A stretch of DNA of 64,000 nucleotides. Source: Phycisphaerales bacterium. Lineage in GTDB: Bacteria > Planctomycetota > Phycisphaerae > Phycisphaerales > UBA1924. Numbering within the stretch: position 1 is the stretch's first letter; every line of letters starts with the position of its first letter. Shown one piece after another: positions 43,117-52,217 of the stretch. The notes below the pieces were generated by a model, which made no database searches, was not told where the DNA came from, and saw nothing but the letters and a program-made list of their open reading frames with translations. Where the stretch lies: the NCBI GenBank assembly GCA_016699835.1, contig CP064987.1, forward strand, positions 3,291,796-3,355,795, read 5' to 3'. The translations under genes were made by a program, and so were the position numbers.

Positions 43117-44059
43117 TTCTCTCTGCCGCCTGTGGGCATGCTTCGACAGCACTGAGCCGCTCTTTTCAGCCCGTGAGGTGGCATCATGGCCGGACGGGCA
43201 AGCCCGGTGGCTCCAAGAGCGTGGGGTGCTCTGCGCCACGACGTCCGCCTCGCGCGTGGGCTGTCCGTGCTGCGAATCGGAGCATGTCGAGGAGGTGCTC
43301 GAGGTTCCCGACGCCGACCCGCCTCGGTTCTTCATTGCGTGCCCGGAGTCGGTCACGGTCGAGGTCGATCCTGACGCCCTGCGGCAATGGACGATTGACG
43401 GAGACGCTGTCGCTTCGCTCATCGCGGCGGCGCTTGGTCTTCAGGGACGCCCCACTCCGATCGAATCTGGCCGTGTGTGGCGACTCGGCACAACCCGATG
43501 GCAGCAGACTTCCCGTGAGGTGCTGCTGGCCCGGGGGCTCGGTGCCGAGGATGCTGCCCGCATCGCAGCCCACGCGGGTCAGGCAGGTCGGCCCATTGTG
43601 CTGGTCAGCGGCCTGGAACCCCCATCCCACGTCTGGCCAGGCCGGCCGCCAGCATGTGTCGCACTGTCGCGGGTGATGTCGCAGGATGCGACAGGGCTGC
43701 ATGCGGATGTCGTCCTGCTTCACGACCTGGTTCAGAAGGCTGACGAGCTTCAGGCGCAGGTGGAGCTCTTGCCTCTGGATGCGGCCGGCAAAAGGCGTGT
43801 CCTGCGCCGGCAGGCCCAGGCTGCGGCAGCATCACACCAGCAGGACGAGGTACTGGTCGGCGCGTACCAGGCATGCCTCTCGTACCGCGAGGCAGCCAAG
43901 GTGCTCTCGGCGCGCCTGAAGACCAAGATCACCAAGGACAAGGTCAAGCGCGCCGTGGACCGCGCGGGCGGCCCAGCCGTCGTGATCAACGGAGCCAACA
44001 GCAACTCGGTGGTGCGGACTGTCGCGTCGCACCGACGCGACAAAGGTGGGAGATTCTGA
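43109..44059 (+). CDS. Unknown protein 2 of the operator-linked gene pair
   Basis: The 316-residue protein overlaps the previous gene by eight bases. It has one zinc-finger-like block (VGCPCCESEHVEEVLEV, about 50-66), an alpha/beta middle (GRPIVLVSGLEPPSHVW; VLLHDLVQKADELQAQVELL), and a C-terminal helical part whose SYREAAKVLSARLKTKITKD resembles an HTH reading heads. It is therefore probably DNA- or RNA-binding. I recognise no family. Confidence 0.78.
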   Translation: MGDSLCRLWACFDSTEPLFSAREVASWPDGQARWLQERGVLCATTSASRVGCPCCESEHVEEVLEVPDADPPRFFIACPESVTVEVDPDALRQWTIDGDAVASLIAAALGLQGRPTPIESGRVWRLGTTRWQQTSREVLLARGLGAEDAARIAAHAGQAGRPIVLVSGLEPPSHVWPGRPPACVALSRVMSQDATGLHADVVLLHDLVQKADELQAQVELLPLDAAGKRRVLRRQAQAAAASHQQDEVLVGAYQACLSYREAAKVLSARLKTKITKDKVKRAVDRAGGPAVVINGANSNSVVRTVASHRRDKGGRF

Positions 44060-44274
44060 AAATCGTGCAGGTGCCGTGAAAACAGGCCTCTGCGCGTTGT
44101 TCGACATCGATGGCGTAGGTCGCGGGGCGTTCAGAACCGCGACACCGGCCGGTGGGTCCGAGGGCCACGAGGGCCATAACCCGCCGGTCGCTACAAGCTC
44201 GTGAATGTCTGCGGCGTGCGCCGCGACGCGAGATTGGCACGGACGGGTGATGGCTCCGGCCCCGGAGGTCACCC

Positions 44275-44853
44275 GTGACCAACGGCGCATCACTGAACGA
44301 CCAATACATCCGCACACTCATCCTGATCAAGGCCCGCAGCCTGATGAAGTCCCCGGCCTTCCGGGGCGTCGAACGCGACGACGTTCTGCGGGACCTGACG
44401 CTCATCCTCGCCAAGCGGCTCGGCCAGTTCGATCCCGAGCGGGCCCAGCTTCGCACGTTCGTGTCCCGCGTTCTGGACTCAGCCGCGATCACCCTGCTTC
44501 GGGCTCGCCAGCGTGAGAAGCGCTCCGGCGACCACGGCATGGCATCCATCGAGAGGCTCCGGGAGAGCCAGACCACGGATCCGGTCACCGGCTCGGCAGC
44601 GGTCGGGGAGGCCGATGGGGCTCGCCGCCTTGGGCGTGAGGTCCGCTCCCCCATCGATGAGTTCCATCTCAATGACTCGATCCGCGAAATCGTGGCGGCG
44701 CTGCCCCCCGATCTCGCCGACTTGTGCCGTGCGCTGCAGGAAGACTCCGCAGTGTCGACCGCTCGCGGCCTGGGCATTTCCCGTCGCCAGCTGCGCAATC
44801 GCCTCGCCGAGCTCCGCGTGCGGTTTGCCGCCGCGGGCTTCAAGCCAATGTGA
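44275..44853 (+). CDS. Phage sigma-70/ECF-like sigma factor
   Basis: The 192-residue protein has a region 2-like block (VERDDVLRDLTLILAKRLGQ with FDPERAQLRTFVSRVLDSAA, about 35-78) and a region 4-like HTH (EIVAALPPDLADLCRALQED; ARGLGISRRQLRNRLAELRV). It starts at GTG with GGAGG ahead. It stands alone after a 215-bp gap that holds nothing else supported. A copy of the conserved 40-bp element starts five bases after its stop, so the protein may drive that element. Confidence 0.8.
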   Translation: MTNGASLNDQYIRTLILIKARSLMKSPAFRGVERDDVLRDLTLILAKRLGQFDPERAQLRTFVSRVLDSAAITLLRARQREKRSGDHGMASIERLRESQTTDPVTGSAAVGEADGARRLGREVRSPIDEFHLNDSIREIVAALPPDLADLCRALQEDSAVSTARGLGISRRQLRNRLAELRVRFAAAGFKPM

Positions 44854-44858
44854 CCAAA

Positions 44859-44898
44859 GCGGACAGCGGCCCTGCGGACGGCGTATGTAGCCGGGGAG
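44859..44898 (+). promoter_or_regulatory. Conserved 40-bp element, copy 2
   Basis: AAAGCGGACAGCGGC, then GGCGTATGTAGCCGGGGAG with the same 15-base spacing between GGACAG and CGTATG. It lies between the sigma gene and the replication operon, 31 bp before the ATG at 44930. A GAGGAG ribosome-binding site follows at 44919-44924. Confidence 0.65.
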
Positions 44899-44929
44899 CA
44901 GCACCCCAGTTTGCAGCGAGGAGTTCACC

Positions 44930-45232
44930 ATGACCACCGGCGTGTACCGCTTTACCTTCGACAAGGACATTGCCCTCACCGACGCGGAAGCAACGCTGCA
45001 CCTGGCGATGATCGCCGCCGAGGGGCTCTTCGGCAATGCCATCGTCCGAATGGACGTCAGCTTCGCGGCGGACCAGGCGGGTCGAAGCCTGAGCGTCGAC
45101 GGCACAACGCCGGTGGGCGCAGCGGTCGTCCGAATGTTCACCTCGCTGATGCTCCGCGAGTTCGGCGAGGACGCCTTCACCGTCCGACGCGTGAAGGCGT
45201 CCTCGGCCGAGCCCACGGCGGCCGCCGCGTGA
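44930..45232 (+). CDS. First protein of the replication operon, unknown
   Basis: The 100-residue protein (MTTGVYRFTFDKDIALTDAE) looks like a compact alpha/beta protein; no family is recognised. It follows the conserved element directly, with GAGGAG before its ATG, and its stop overlaps a possible GTG of the next gene. Similar small proteins precede Sak4-type genes in phages. Confidence 0.7.
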   Translation: MTTGVYRFTFDKDIALTDAEATLHLAMIAAEGLFGNAIVRMDVSFAADQAGRSLSVDGTTPVGAAVVRMFTSLMLREFGEDAFTVRRVKASSAEPTAAAA

Positions 45233-45330
45233 TCACACCACTTCCGCTCGTCCGCCTCGGCCAAGGCGCATTCACCCGCGACATCTGGCCTGAGGACATC
45301 GATCCCACTTTCTGCAATCACGGAGATTCC

Positions 45331-46155
45331 ATGCCCACAACCGCAACCGCAACCCCCCACACCCTCATGAACCAGATCAGCAAGGGCCGCAAGGCGCGCC
45401 CCCGCCGCGTGATGCTGTACGGCACGCACGGCATCGGCAAGAGCACCTTTGGCGCGATGGCCGAGAAGCCCATCTTCGTTCCCACCGAAGACGGCCTGGC
45501 CGACATCGACTGCGAGTCGTTCCCGCTGGCCCGCAGCCTCGGCGAGGTGATGGCGGCGCTCGAGTCCCTGTACTCGGGCGACCACGACTACCGCACAGTC
45601 GTCATCGACAGCCTTGATTGGCTCGAACGCCTCATCTGGGGCGAAGTCTGCGCCGACGAGAGCGTCGAGAACATCGAGAAGATCGGGTATGCGAAGGGCT
45701 TCGCCTTCGCAGTCGACAAATGGCGGGCCGTGCTCGGGGCGCTCGATGCGCTCCGCAGCGATCGCGGTATGACGGTGGTCCTCATCGCGCACGCCAAGAT
45801 CGAGAAGTTCGAGAATCCCGAGACCGTGCCGTACGACCGCTACTCGCCGCGCCTGCACAAGCTCGCGTCGGCGCTGGTGCAGGAGTGGGCCGACGAGGTG
45901 CTCTTCGCCACGTACAAGGTCCACACCATCAAGGTCGACGAGGGCTTCAACAAGGCCAAGCACAACGGCGTTTCCACCGGCGAGCGGATCATCCGCACCG
46001 TCGAGCGTCCGGCGCACGTCGCCAAGAACCGCTTGGGTCTGCCCGAGGAGATCCCGCTGGACTACCGCGTCTTTGCGGCGCTCGTGCGCGGCGAGGACCC
46101 TTCCGCCGCCGTCGCCACCCCTGCCCCCACCACCGACAACGCCGGCGCGGCCTGA
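45331..46155 (+). CDS. Sak4-like phage recombinase ATPase (AAA_24)
   Basis: The 274-residue protein has a RecA-like core: Walker A RVMLYGTHGIGKSTF (about 28-42), Walker B TVVIDSLDWLERLIWGEV (about 90) and VVLIAHAKIEKFENPETVPY. This is the pattern of Sak4-type single-strand annealing ATPases that work with a phage ssDNA-binding protein, here probably the DUF669 gene next door. ATG 45331 has GGAG six bases upstream; a GTG at 45229 overlapping the previous stop would add 34 residues. Confidence 0.85.
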   Translation: MPTTATATPHTLMNQISKGRKARPRRVMLYGTHGIGKSTFGAMAEKPIFVPTEDGLADIDCESFPLARSLGEVMAALESLYSGDHDYRTVVIDSLDWLERLIWGEVCADESVENIEKIGYAKGFAFAVDKWRAVLGALDALRSDRGMTVVLIAHAKIEKFENPETVPYDRYSPRLHKLASALVQEWADEVLFATYKVHTIKVDEGFNKAKHNGVSTGERIIRTVERPAHVAKNRLGLPEEIPLDYRVFAALVRGEDPSAAVATPAPTTDNAGAA

Positions 46156-46214
46156 GCGCCGTTGCCGTTGCCCATCCCTCATCCGTCCATCACCAATCGC
46201 AAAGGAACTGACTC

Positions 46215-46685
46215 ATGGCAACTCTGAACAACTTCGACGCAAACCAGGTTGACCCGTCCGTCGCTCTCGATCCGCTCCCCGCGGGCAAGTACCTCGCCGT
46301 CGTCTCCGAGTCGGAGCTCAAGCCGACCAAGACCGGGGGCGGCAAGTACCTGCAGCTGACCTTCCAGATCATCGACGGCGAGTTCAAGGGCCGGCTGGTC
46401 TGGGCCCGCCTCAACCTCGAGAACAAGAGCGAGATGACGGTCAAGATCGCCCGCGGCGAGCTCTCGGCCATCTGCTGGGCCATCGGCGTCATGCAGCCGA
46501 AGGACTCGGTCGAGCTCCACAACGTGCCGCTGGAGATCAACGTCGGGCTGAAGAAGCGCGACGACAACGGCGAGTTCACCAATGTCATTAAGGGCTACGC
46601 CAAGAAGGGCAGCGGGGGCTCGCCGGTGAGCGCCCGCGCTCCGGTCGGCGTCGGCCCGGGGAGCACGCCGCCCTGGAAACGCTGA
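46215..46685 (+). CDS. DUF669 (phage ssDNA-binding-like) protein
   Basis: The 156-residue protein matches DUF669: PAGKYLAVVSESELKPTKTG, GGKYLQLTFQIIDGEFKGRL and NLENKSEMTVKIARGELSAI. Members are thought to be phage single-strand DNA-binding proteins and usually lie beside Sak4-type or RecT genes, as here. A Gly/Pro/Ser-rich tail ends the protein. Confidence 0.88.
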   Translation: MATLNNFDANQVDPSVALDPLPAGKYLAVVSESELKPTKTGGGKYLQLTFQIIDGEFKGRLVWARLNLENKSEMTVKIARGELSAICWAIGVMQPKDSVELHNVPLEINVGLKKRDDNGEFTNVIKGYAKKGSGGSPVSARAPVGVGPGSTPPWKR

Positions 46686-46735
46686 CCCCCCCAAGTCCAT
46701 CCGGTCGCGTCCTCGAGCTCCCGTACCCGCCCAGC

Positions 46736-47053
46736 GTGAACCACATCTGGCGGCGCATGGGCTCTAGGACCGTGCTGAGCCGCGAGGGCCGGCGCTACCG
46801 CGTGAGCGTGTGCGCCGCCCTCGCGGCGAGGCGGGTAGTGCGGCTGAACGGTCGGCTGGAGGTGCGTGTCACCGTCTGCCCGCCCGACAGCAGGCGGCGC
46901 GACCTCGATAACGTGCAGAAGGCGCTGCTCGATGCCCTGGCCAGGGGCGGGGCGTACCGAGACGACTCGCAGATTGATCGGTTGATTGTCGAGCGAGGCC
47001 CGGTGACACCGAGCGGCAAAGTGCTGGTGGAACTCACAGAGATCAAGCCATGA
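46736..47053 (+). CDS. RusA-like Holliday junction resolvase
   Basis: The protein has the RusA pattern: NHIWRRMGSRTVLSREGRRY, RRDLDNVQKALLDAL with the essential aspartates, and YRDDSQIDRL. From GTG 46736 it has 105 residues, but conserved residues (ELPYPPSVNHIW) lie upstream in frame, and no ATG, GTG or TTG exists before them after the preceding stop. A CTG at 46682 overlapping the DUF669 stop is the likely real start. Confidence 0.8.
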   Translation: MNHIWRRMGSRTVLSREGRRYRVSVCAALAARRVVRLNGRLEVRVTVCPPDSRRRDLDNVQKALLDALARGGAYRDDSQIDRLIVERGPVTPSGKVLVELTEIKP

Positions 47054-47328
47054 CTGTCCCGTGCCCACTCTGCGGCAGTACTCATCCACGCTTCGGCTTC
47101 TGCTGTGCTCCGTGCCATGCACGCTACATGGCGGAGCAGCGCAAGAAGTGGAACGCGCCGGCAACAGGCGTGCATCAGCCCGAGCGCGTTGGTTGCTTCT
47201 CTCCGAGCACGGAGGCTCGTGCTTGGTCATTGTCCCGGCCAGGCCGCCCCGATCCATGCTGGGATAGCGATGAGCAGGTTGGCTTGTGGTCGGTCTGCGT
47301 GCGAGCGCTCGAGGAGGCGGCGTGCTAA
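47050..47328 (+). CDS. Small Cys-rich zinc-finger-like protein
   Basis: The 92-residue protein starts MTVPCPLCGSTHPRFGFCCA with CxxC and CCxxC pairs, then a basic segment. It overlaps the genes on both sides (ATGA and TAATG), so it is a true member of the operon. Function is unknown. Confidence 0.7.
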   Translation: MTVPCPLCGSTHPRFGFCCAPCHARYMAEQRKKWNAPATGVHQPERVGCFSPSTEARAWSLSRPGRPDPCWDSDEQVGLWSVCVRALEEAAC

Positions 47329-49019
47329 TGGAGCTGCGACCGTACCAATCCGAAGCCATCGCCGCGGTGTACGAGCACCTGCGGACCCGCGATGACAACC
47401 CCTGCGTGGTCATCCCGACCGGCGGGGGCAAGACGCCGGTCATCGCCACGATCTGCCGCGACGCCGTCGGCCACTGGGGCGGCCGCGTCGTGCTGCTGGC
47501 GCACGTGAAGGAACTCCTCGAGCAGGCGGCCGACAAGCTCCGCGTCATCGCGCCCGACGTGCCGATGGGCATCTACTCGGCTGGACTCAAGCGCAAGGAC
47601 CTCGGCTACGCCGTCACGGTCGCGGGCATTCAGAGCATCTGGAAGAAGGCGTGCGACCTCGGCCCCGTCGATCTCATCATCGTCGATGAGGCGCACATGG
47701 TCCCCGCCGAGGACGACGGCATGTACCGCCAGTTCATCGCCGACGCGAAGGTGGTGAACCCGAACGTCCGGATCATCGGCCTGACCGCCACGCCGTACCG
47801 CATGAAGTCCGGCTCGATCTGCGCCGCCGAGAACATCCTCAACCACGTCTGCTACGAAGTCGGCGTCCGCGAGCTGATCGTGCAGGGATTCCTGTCGCCG
47901 CTCAAGACCAAGGCGGGCCTGCAGAAGATCAGCACCGACGACCTGCACGTCCGCGCCGGCGAGTTCGTCGCCAGCGAGGTCGAGGACCTCATGGACAAGG
48001 AGGGGCTGGTCGAAGGGGCGTGCGCAGAGATCGCCGAGCACACCAAGGACCGCAGCGCCACGCTGATCTTCTCGTCGGGCATCCGCCACGGCCAGCACAT
48101 CGTCGATGTGCTCAAGACCAAGCACGGCATCGAGTGCGGCTTCGTCACCGGCGACACGCCCGACGGCGTGCGTGCGGCGATCCTCGGCCGCTTCCGTTCG
48201 GGCGAGCTCAAGTACCTGTGCAATGTGAACGTGCTGACGACCGGCTTCGATGCACCGCACATCGACTGCGTGGCGCTCGTGCGCCCGACCATGTCGCCGG
48301 GTCTTTACTACCAGATGGTGGGCCGAGGCTTCCGGCTGCACCCCGGCAAGAACGACTGCCTCGTGCTCGATTTCGGCGGCAACGTGCTCCGCCACGGCCC
48401 GGTCGACGCGATCCGCATCGCCACCGACGATCGCGGCGACGGCGAAGCGCCCGCCAAGGAGTGCCCGAACTGCCAGGCCCTCATCGCTGCGGGCTACCAG
48501 ACCTGCCCGCAGTGCGGCCACCAGTTCCCCGAGCCGAACCGCCAGCAGCACGAGGCGAAGGCCAGCACGGAGGGCATCCTCTCGGGGCAGACCACGCGCG
48601 AAGAGCACCGCGTCAGCGAGACGACCTACCACGTGCACTACAAGCGCAGCGACCCGTCAGCGCCGCTGACCATGCGTGTCGAGTACCGCGTTGGTTTCAA
48701 CCGCTTCTTCCGCGAGTGGGTCTGCTTCGACCACACCGGATACGCGCGGACCAAGGCCGAGGCCTGGTGGCGGGCACGCTCGGTCGAGCCGGTGCCCGGC
48801 GGCACGGAGGAGGCGGTCGAGATGGCCAAGGCGGGGGCGCTCGCGCCGGCGCTTGCGATCACCGTCGAGAAGAAGGCCGGCGACCAGTTCGCGCGCGTCA
48901 CGCAGCACGTGCTCGGCGATAAGCCACCGCACTCTGACAGCGAGGAAGGCCTGCCGGACCGGCCGCCGGAGCCCGCGGGCATGACGTACGGCATCCCCGA
49001 CGACGAAATCCCCTTCTGA
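47328..49019 (+). CDS. Superfamily 2 DEAD/DEAH-box helicase
   Basis: The 563-residue helicase has the Q-like start LRPYQSEAIAAVYEHLR, Walker A VIPTGGGKTPVIA (about 30), DEAH in LIIVDEAHMVPAED (about 119), motif III LTATPYRMKSG, and the C-terminal domain with VNVLTTGFDAPHIDCVAL and YYQMVGRGFRLHPGKN. A zinc ribbon follows (CPNCQALIAAGYQTCPQCGH). This is the usual phage helicase near primase genes. Confidence 0.93.
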   Translation: MELRPYQSEAIAAVYEHLRTRDDNPCVVIPTGGGKTPVIATICRDAVGHWGGRVVLLAHVKELLEQAADKLRVIAPDVPMGIYSAGLKRKDLGYAVTVAGIQSIWKKACDLGPVDLIIVDEAHMVPAEDDGMYRQFIADAKVVNPNVRIIGLTATPYRMKSGSICAAENILNHVCYEVGVRELIVQGFLSPLKTKAGLQKISTDDLHVRAGEFVASEVEDLMDKEGLVEGACAEIAEHTKDRSATLIFSSGIRHGQHIVDVLKTKHGIECGFVTGDTPDGVRAAILGRFRSGELKYLCNVNVLTTGFDAPHIDCVALVRPTMSPGLYYQMVGRGFRLHPGKNDCLVLDFGGNVLRHGPVDAIRIATDDRGDGEAPAKECPNCQALIAAGYQTCPQCGHQFPEPNRQQHEAKASTEGILSGQTTREEHRVSETTYHVHYKRSDPSAPLTMRVEYRVGFNRFFREWVCFDHTGYARTKAEAWWRARSVEPVPGGTEEAVEMAKAGALAPALAITVEKKAGDQFARVTQHVLGDKPPHSDSEEGLPDRPPEPAGMTYGIPDDEIPF

Positions 49020-49033
49020 ACAAGGAGTACCGC

Positions 49034-49426
49034 ATGATCACGATCACGATCGAAGAGACCGACAAGGACGGGCAGTTGCTCGGACGCCACGTGGCATCCG
49101 CGCCCATCGACAAGAACGACACCAAGGGCATCGGCTCGCTGCTGGCGCGGAGCGTCGGCGGCCTGATGTACCACACCGAAGCCCGCGCGGAGATTCCGCT
49201 GCTGATCGCGGCCGCTGGCACGCACCGGGCTAGCTCGTGCACGCGGGCGATCGGCCACGCGGCGGGCCTGGCCACAGGGACGTACGGATTCGACCTGGCG
49301 ATCAAGCCCGTGATCGAGATCGACCGCCTGCTGGACTACCGCGCCAGCAAGCGCGACCGCGAGACCGCAGCGCAGACGCTCAAGATCATGGGCGCCACCA
49401 TCCGCCGCCGCGAGGACAACGAATAA
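49034..49426 (+). CDS. Unknown protein of the replication operon
   Basis: The 130-residue protein (MITITIEETDKDGQLLGRHV) has a beta-rich start and a helical end (IEIDRLLDYRASKRDRETAA). It fits between the helicase and primase genes with short spacing of 14 and 3 bp. No family is recognised. Confidence 0.7.
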   Translation: MITITIEETDKDGQLLGRHVASAPIDKNDTKGIGSLLARSVGGLMYHTEARAEIPLLIAAAGTHRASSCTRAIGHAAGLATGTYGFDLAIKPVIEIDRLLDYRASKRDRETAAQTLKIMGATIRRREDNE

Positions 49427-49429
49427 GCG

Positions 49430-51616
49430 ATGAGCGATGGCCCCTCCATTCTGCTCGAGTCGGCGCGCACGTACCTCGCCCGCGGGTACGCGGTGATCCC
49501 CGTGCCCGCGCGGAAGAAGATCCCCGTGCTCAAGGGGTGGACGGACCTGCGCCTCTCCGAGAGCGACCTGCCGGCGCACTTCAACGGCACCGGCAACATC
49601 GGCGTGCTTCTGGGCGAACCGAGCGGGTGGCTGGTGGATGTCGACCTCGACTGCGAGGAGGCGGTGGCGCTTGCGCCCAAGTTCCTCCCGCCGACGGGCG
49701 CGATGTCCGGGCGGCCGGGCAAGCCCGCGTCGCACTGGTGGTACGTGTGCGAGGGGATGAAGACCCGCAAGCACCAGGACCCGGTGTCGAAGAAGATGAT
49801 CGTCGAGCTGCGGAGCACCGGCGCTCAGACGGTCGTCGGCCCGAGCATCCATCCCAGCGGGGAGCCGTACGACCCGCTCGACGGCGAACCCGCTGTGGTC
49901 GACGCCGGGGAGCTGGCCACCGCCGTCATGGCGCTGGCCGACGCCGTGACCGAAGCGCGGCACGGGCGCAAACAAGCGGGCGTTCACGTCCAGCCCTCAT
50001 CCCGAAGCGATCTCTTCCCAGCGGGCGACGCAGTGCTCAGCCGCGCCGCAGCGTACCTCGACCGCATCCCGCCCGCGATCTCCGGCGCGGGCGGACACGG
50101 CCAAACGTACGCGGCGGCCACGGCGATGGTGCACGGCTTCGGGCTCGATCCCGAGGCGGCGTTCTCGCTGCTGTGGGATCGGTACAACTCGCGGTGCCAG
50201 CCTCCGTGGTCGGAGAAGGAACTACGCCACAAGGTGACGGACGCGGCCAGCAAGCCGCACGAACGTCCGCTCGGCTGGCTCCGCGATGCTCAGAAGGCCG
50301 AGGATCTGGGCGGCGTGGACCTGTCGGGATTCATGGCGGCGCCGGCGAAGGCGAGCGACGACACGGCAGCCCCGGACGAGGACACGCCGGTCGATCCCGG
50401 CCCGCTTCCCGAGCGGTACCTCGCCGTGCCGGGGTTCATCTCCGAGGTCATGGCGTTCAACAGGGAGACGGCCCACCGCTGGCAGCCGATGCTCGCGCTC
50501 GCTGGCGCGATGTGCCTGCAGGCCGTGCTCGCGGGGCGCAAGGTCCGCGACGAGCGCGGCAACCGCACGAATCTGTACGTCGTGTGCCTCGCGGGCTCTG
50601 GCTCGGGCAAGGACAACGCCAGGCTCATCAACAAGGCGGTGCTCTTCAAGGCCGGTCTCAACGGGCTCGAGGGCAACGAGGATCTCGCCAGCGACGCCGG
50701 GCTGGTCACCGCCGTCGAGGCCGAGCCGGCGATCCTTTTTCAGATCGACGAGTTCGGGCGCTGGCTCCGCACCATTGGCGACCCGAAGAAAGCCCCGCAC
50801 CTGTTCAACGTCATCTCGACGCTCATGAAGATGTACTCGTCGGCGCGGAGCGTCTTCAAGGGCAAGGCCTATGCCGACGCCAAGCGGAACAAGGTGATCG
50901 ATCAGCCGTGCGTCTCGCTCCTGGCGACGACCGCGCCCGAGCATTTCAAGCACGCGCTCACGCCCGACGCCATGAGCGACGGGTTCATGGCACGGCTCAT
51001 CGTGTTCGAGACCGGGGAGATGCCGCCACGCGTGTGGCAGCCCGAGAAGGACCCGCCGCAAGCGATCGTGGATGCGGCCGCCTGGTGGGGCGCGTTCAAC
51101 CCCGGCGGCAACCTCAGCCGAGAGCACCCCAAGCCGATGGTGGTTCCGACCACCGATGACGCCCGCGCCGTGTTCAACCGCCTCGCGGCGCTTGCCGACA
51201 CCGAGATGGAGCGCCCGCGCGAGGACCTGCGATCGATCTGGGCGCGCGTCGAGGAGAAGGCCTGCCGCCTCGCGCTGATCTACGCCTGCTCCAAGAACCG
51301 GGAGAAGCCGGTCATCGATGCCGACGCAGCCGAGTGGGCGTGCGGCCTGTCCGAGCACTTGACCCGGCGCGTGCTTTACCTCGCCCACGAGTATGTGTCG
51401 CAGGGCGAGTTCGACGCCAAACAGAAGGCCGTGCTCCGCGCGATGCGGACGGCAGGCGGACGGATGACCCGGTCGCAGATGTGCCGAGTGACCCAGCACC
51501 TGACCCAGCGGGAGCGGGACGAGGTGCTTGAGAATCTCAAGGAGACCGGCCGCTTGAAAGAAGGGGTCGAGCCGACCGCCGGGCGGTCAAGGAGGGTGTA
51601 TGAACTCCTGCCGTAG
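49430..51616 (+). CDS. Bifunctional primase-polymerase with DUF3987-type ATPase
   Basis: The 728-residue protein has an N-terminal prim-pol domain (YLARGYAVIPVPARKKIPVL; catalytic aspartates in WLVDVDLDCEEAV, about 65-75; VELRSTGAQTVVGPSIHPSG), a PriCT-like region (AFSLLWDRYNSRCQPPWSEK) and a C-terminal DUF3987 ATPase with Walker A CLAGSGSGKDNAR (about 385) and FQIDEFGRWL. It should prime and unwind phage DNA. A winged-helix tail (MTRSQMCRVTQHLTQRERDE) ends it. Confidence 0.9.
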   Translation: MSDGPSILLESARTYLARGYAVIPVPARKKIPVLKGWTDLRLSESDLPAHFNGTGNIGVLLGEPSGWLVDVDLDCEEAVALAPKFLPPTGAMSGRPGKPASHWWYVCEGMKTRKHQDPVSKKMIVELRSTGAQTVVGPSIHPSGEPYDPLDGEPAVVDAGELATAVMALADAVTEARHGRKQAGVHVQPSSRSDLFPAGDAVLSRAAAYLDRIPPAISGAGGHGQTYAAATAMVHGFGLDPEAAFSLLWDRYNSRCQPPWSEKELRHKVTDAASKPHERPLGWLRDAQKAEDLGGVDLSGFMAAPAKASDDTAAPDEDTPVDPGPLPERYLAVPGFISEVMAFNRETAHRWQPMLALAGAMCLQAVLAGRKVRDERGNRTNLYVVCLAGSGSGKDNARLINKAVLFKAGLNGLEGNEDLASDAGLVTAVEAEPAILFQIDEFGRWLRTIGDPKKAPHLFNVISTLMKMYSSARSVFKGKAYADAKRNKVIDQPCVSLLATTAPEHFKHALTPDAMSDGFMARLIVFETGEMPPRVWQPEKDPPQAIVDAAAWWGAFNPGGNLSREHPKPMVVPTTDDARAVFNRLAALADTEMERPREDLRSIWARVEEKACRLALIYACSKNREKPVIDADAAEWACGLSEHLTRRVLYLAHEYVSQGEFDAKQKAVLRAMRTAGGRMTRSQMCRVTQHLTQRERDEVLENLKETGRLKEGVEPTAGRSRRVYELLP

Positions 51617-52217
51617 CAGGTCAGAAACGCGGGTTGAACGCGGCCAGACCCTTCTTTCACATTCTTCACGCGCGATCTCTCGGGCGGGCGGGAAGGGAGC
51701 AGAGAAGGAGGGGTTGAAGAAAGTGAAAGAAGGTATCTCTCTCCTTTCTATACCTTCCCCCACCCCTCCCCCGTCCCCCTGCATCCCCACGTCAGCGCCC
51801 ATGCAGGTCGTGTGCCAGGCCGCGCCTAGCGGGAGCCTTACAGCCGGAAGCCTTACGGGAGGGGAGGCGGACGGCGTTAGGTACTTCCCGGGCCAGATCG
51901 CGAGGCTTGGCCCGCGGGAACAGCCGCGCTTGGCGACAGAGTTTGTTTCGCCCGTCCGAGCGCGGGGCGGCCCCGTGGCGGGGTTGGTAGAACCGCCCGC
52001 CAGCAACGCGACGTGGGCCAACGTGGGCGGACCCGTGGCCAACGGGCGCGGCCCGTAGCGCGGGGGAATCGGGGCGCTAAGCGCTCCCGGACGGGCCCGT
52101 CGCCCGAGCCATCCAGCCATCCAGCGATCCACCGATCCCCGGACCCACCGCATGTGCGGCGGGCCACCACGACGTTTTGCGCTGGCGTTCCCCGCCGCGC
52201 TTCCGACGGAGATCGCT
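51617..52217. other. Gene-free region with large inverted repeat after the primase gene
   Basis: CTTCTTTCACATTCTTCA at 51651-51668 and TGAAGAAAGTGAAAGAAG at 51715-51732 are inverted copies with one mismatch. A second hairpin (GAAGGTAT with ATACCTTC) follows. AGCCTTAC occurs twice 18 bp apart near 51834-51856. CATCCAGC-type short repeats lie at 52110-52135. No supported gene. It could be a phage replication origin or a strong transcript end. Confidence 0.5.

Noticed and set aside
51600..52058. A 152-codon forward ORF after the primase gene
   Set aside because: Its sequence is Pro/Ser/Gly-rich noise over inverted repeats, with no ribosome-binding site.
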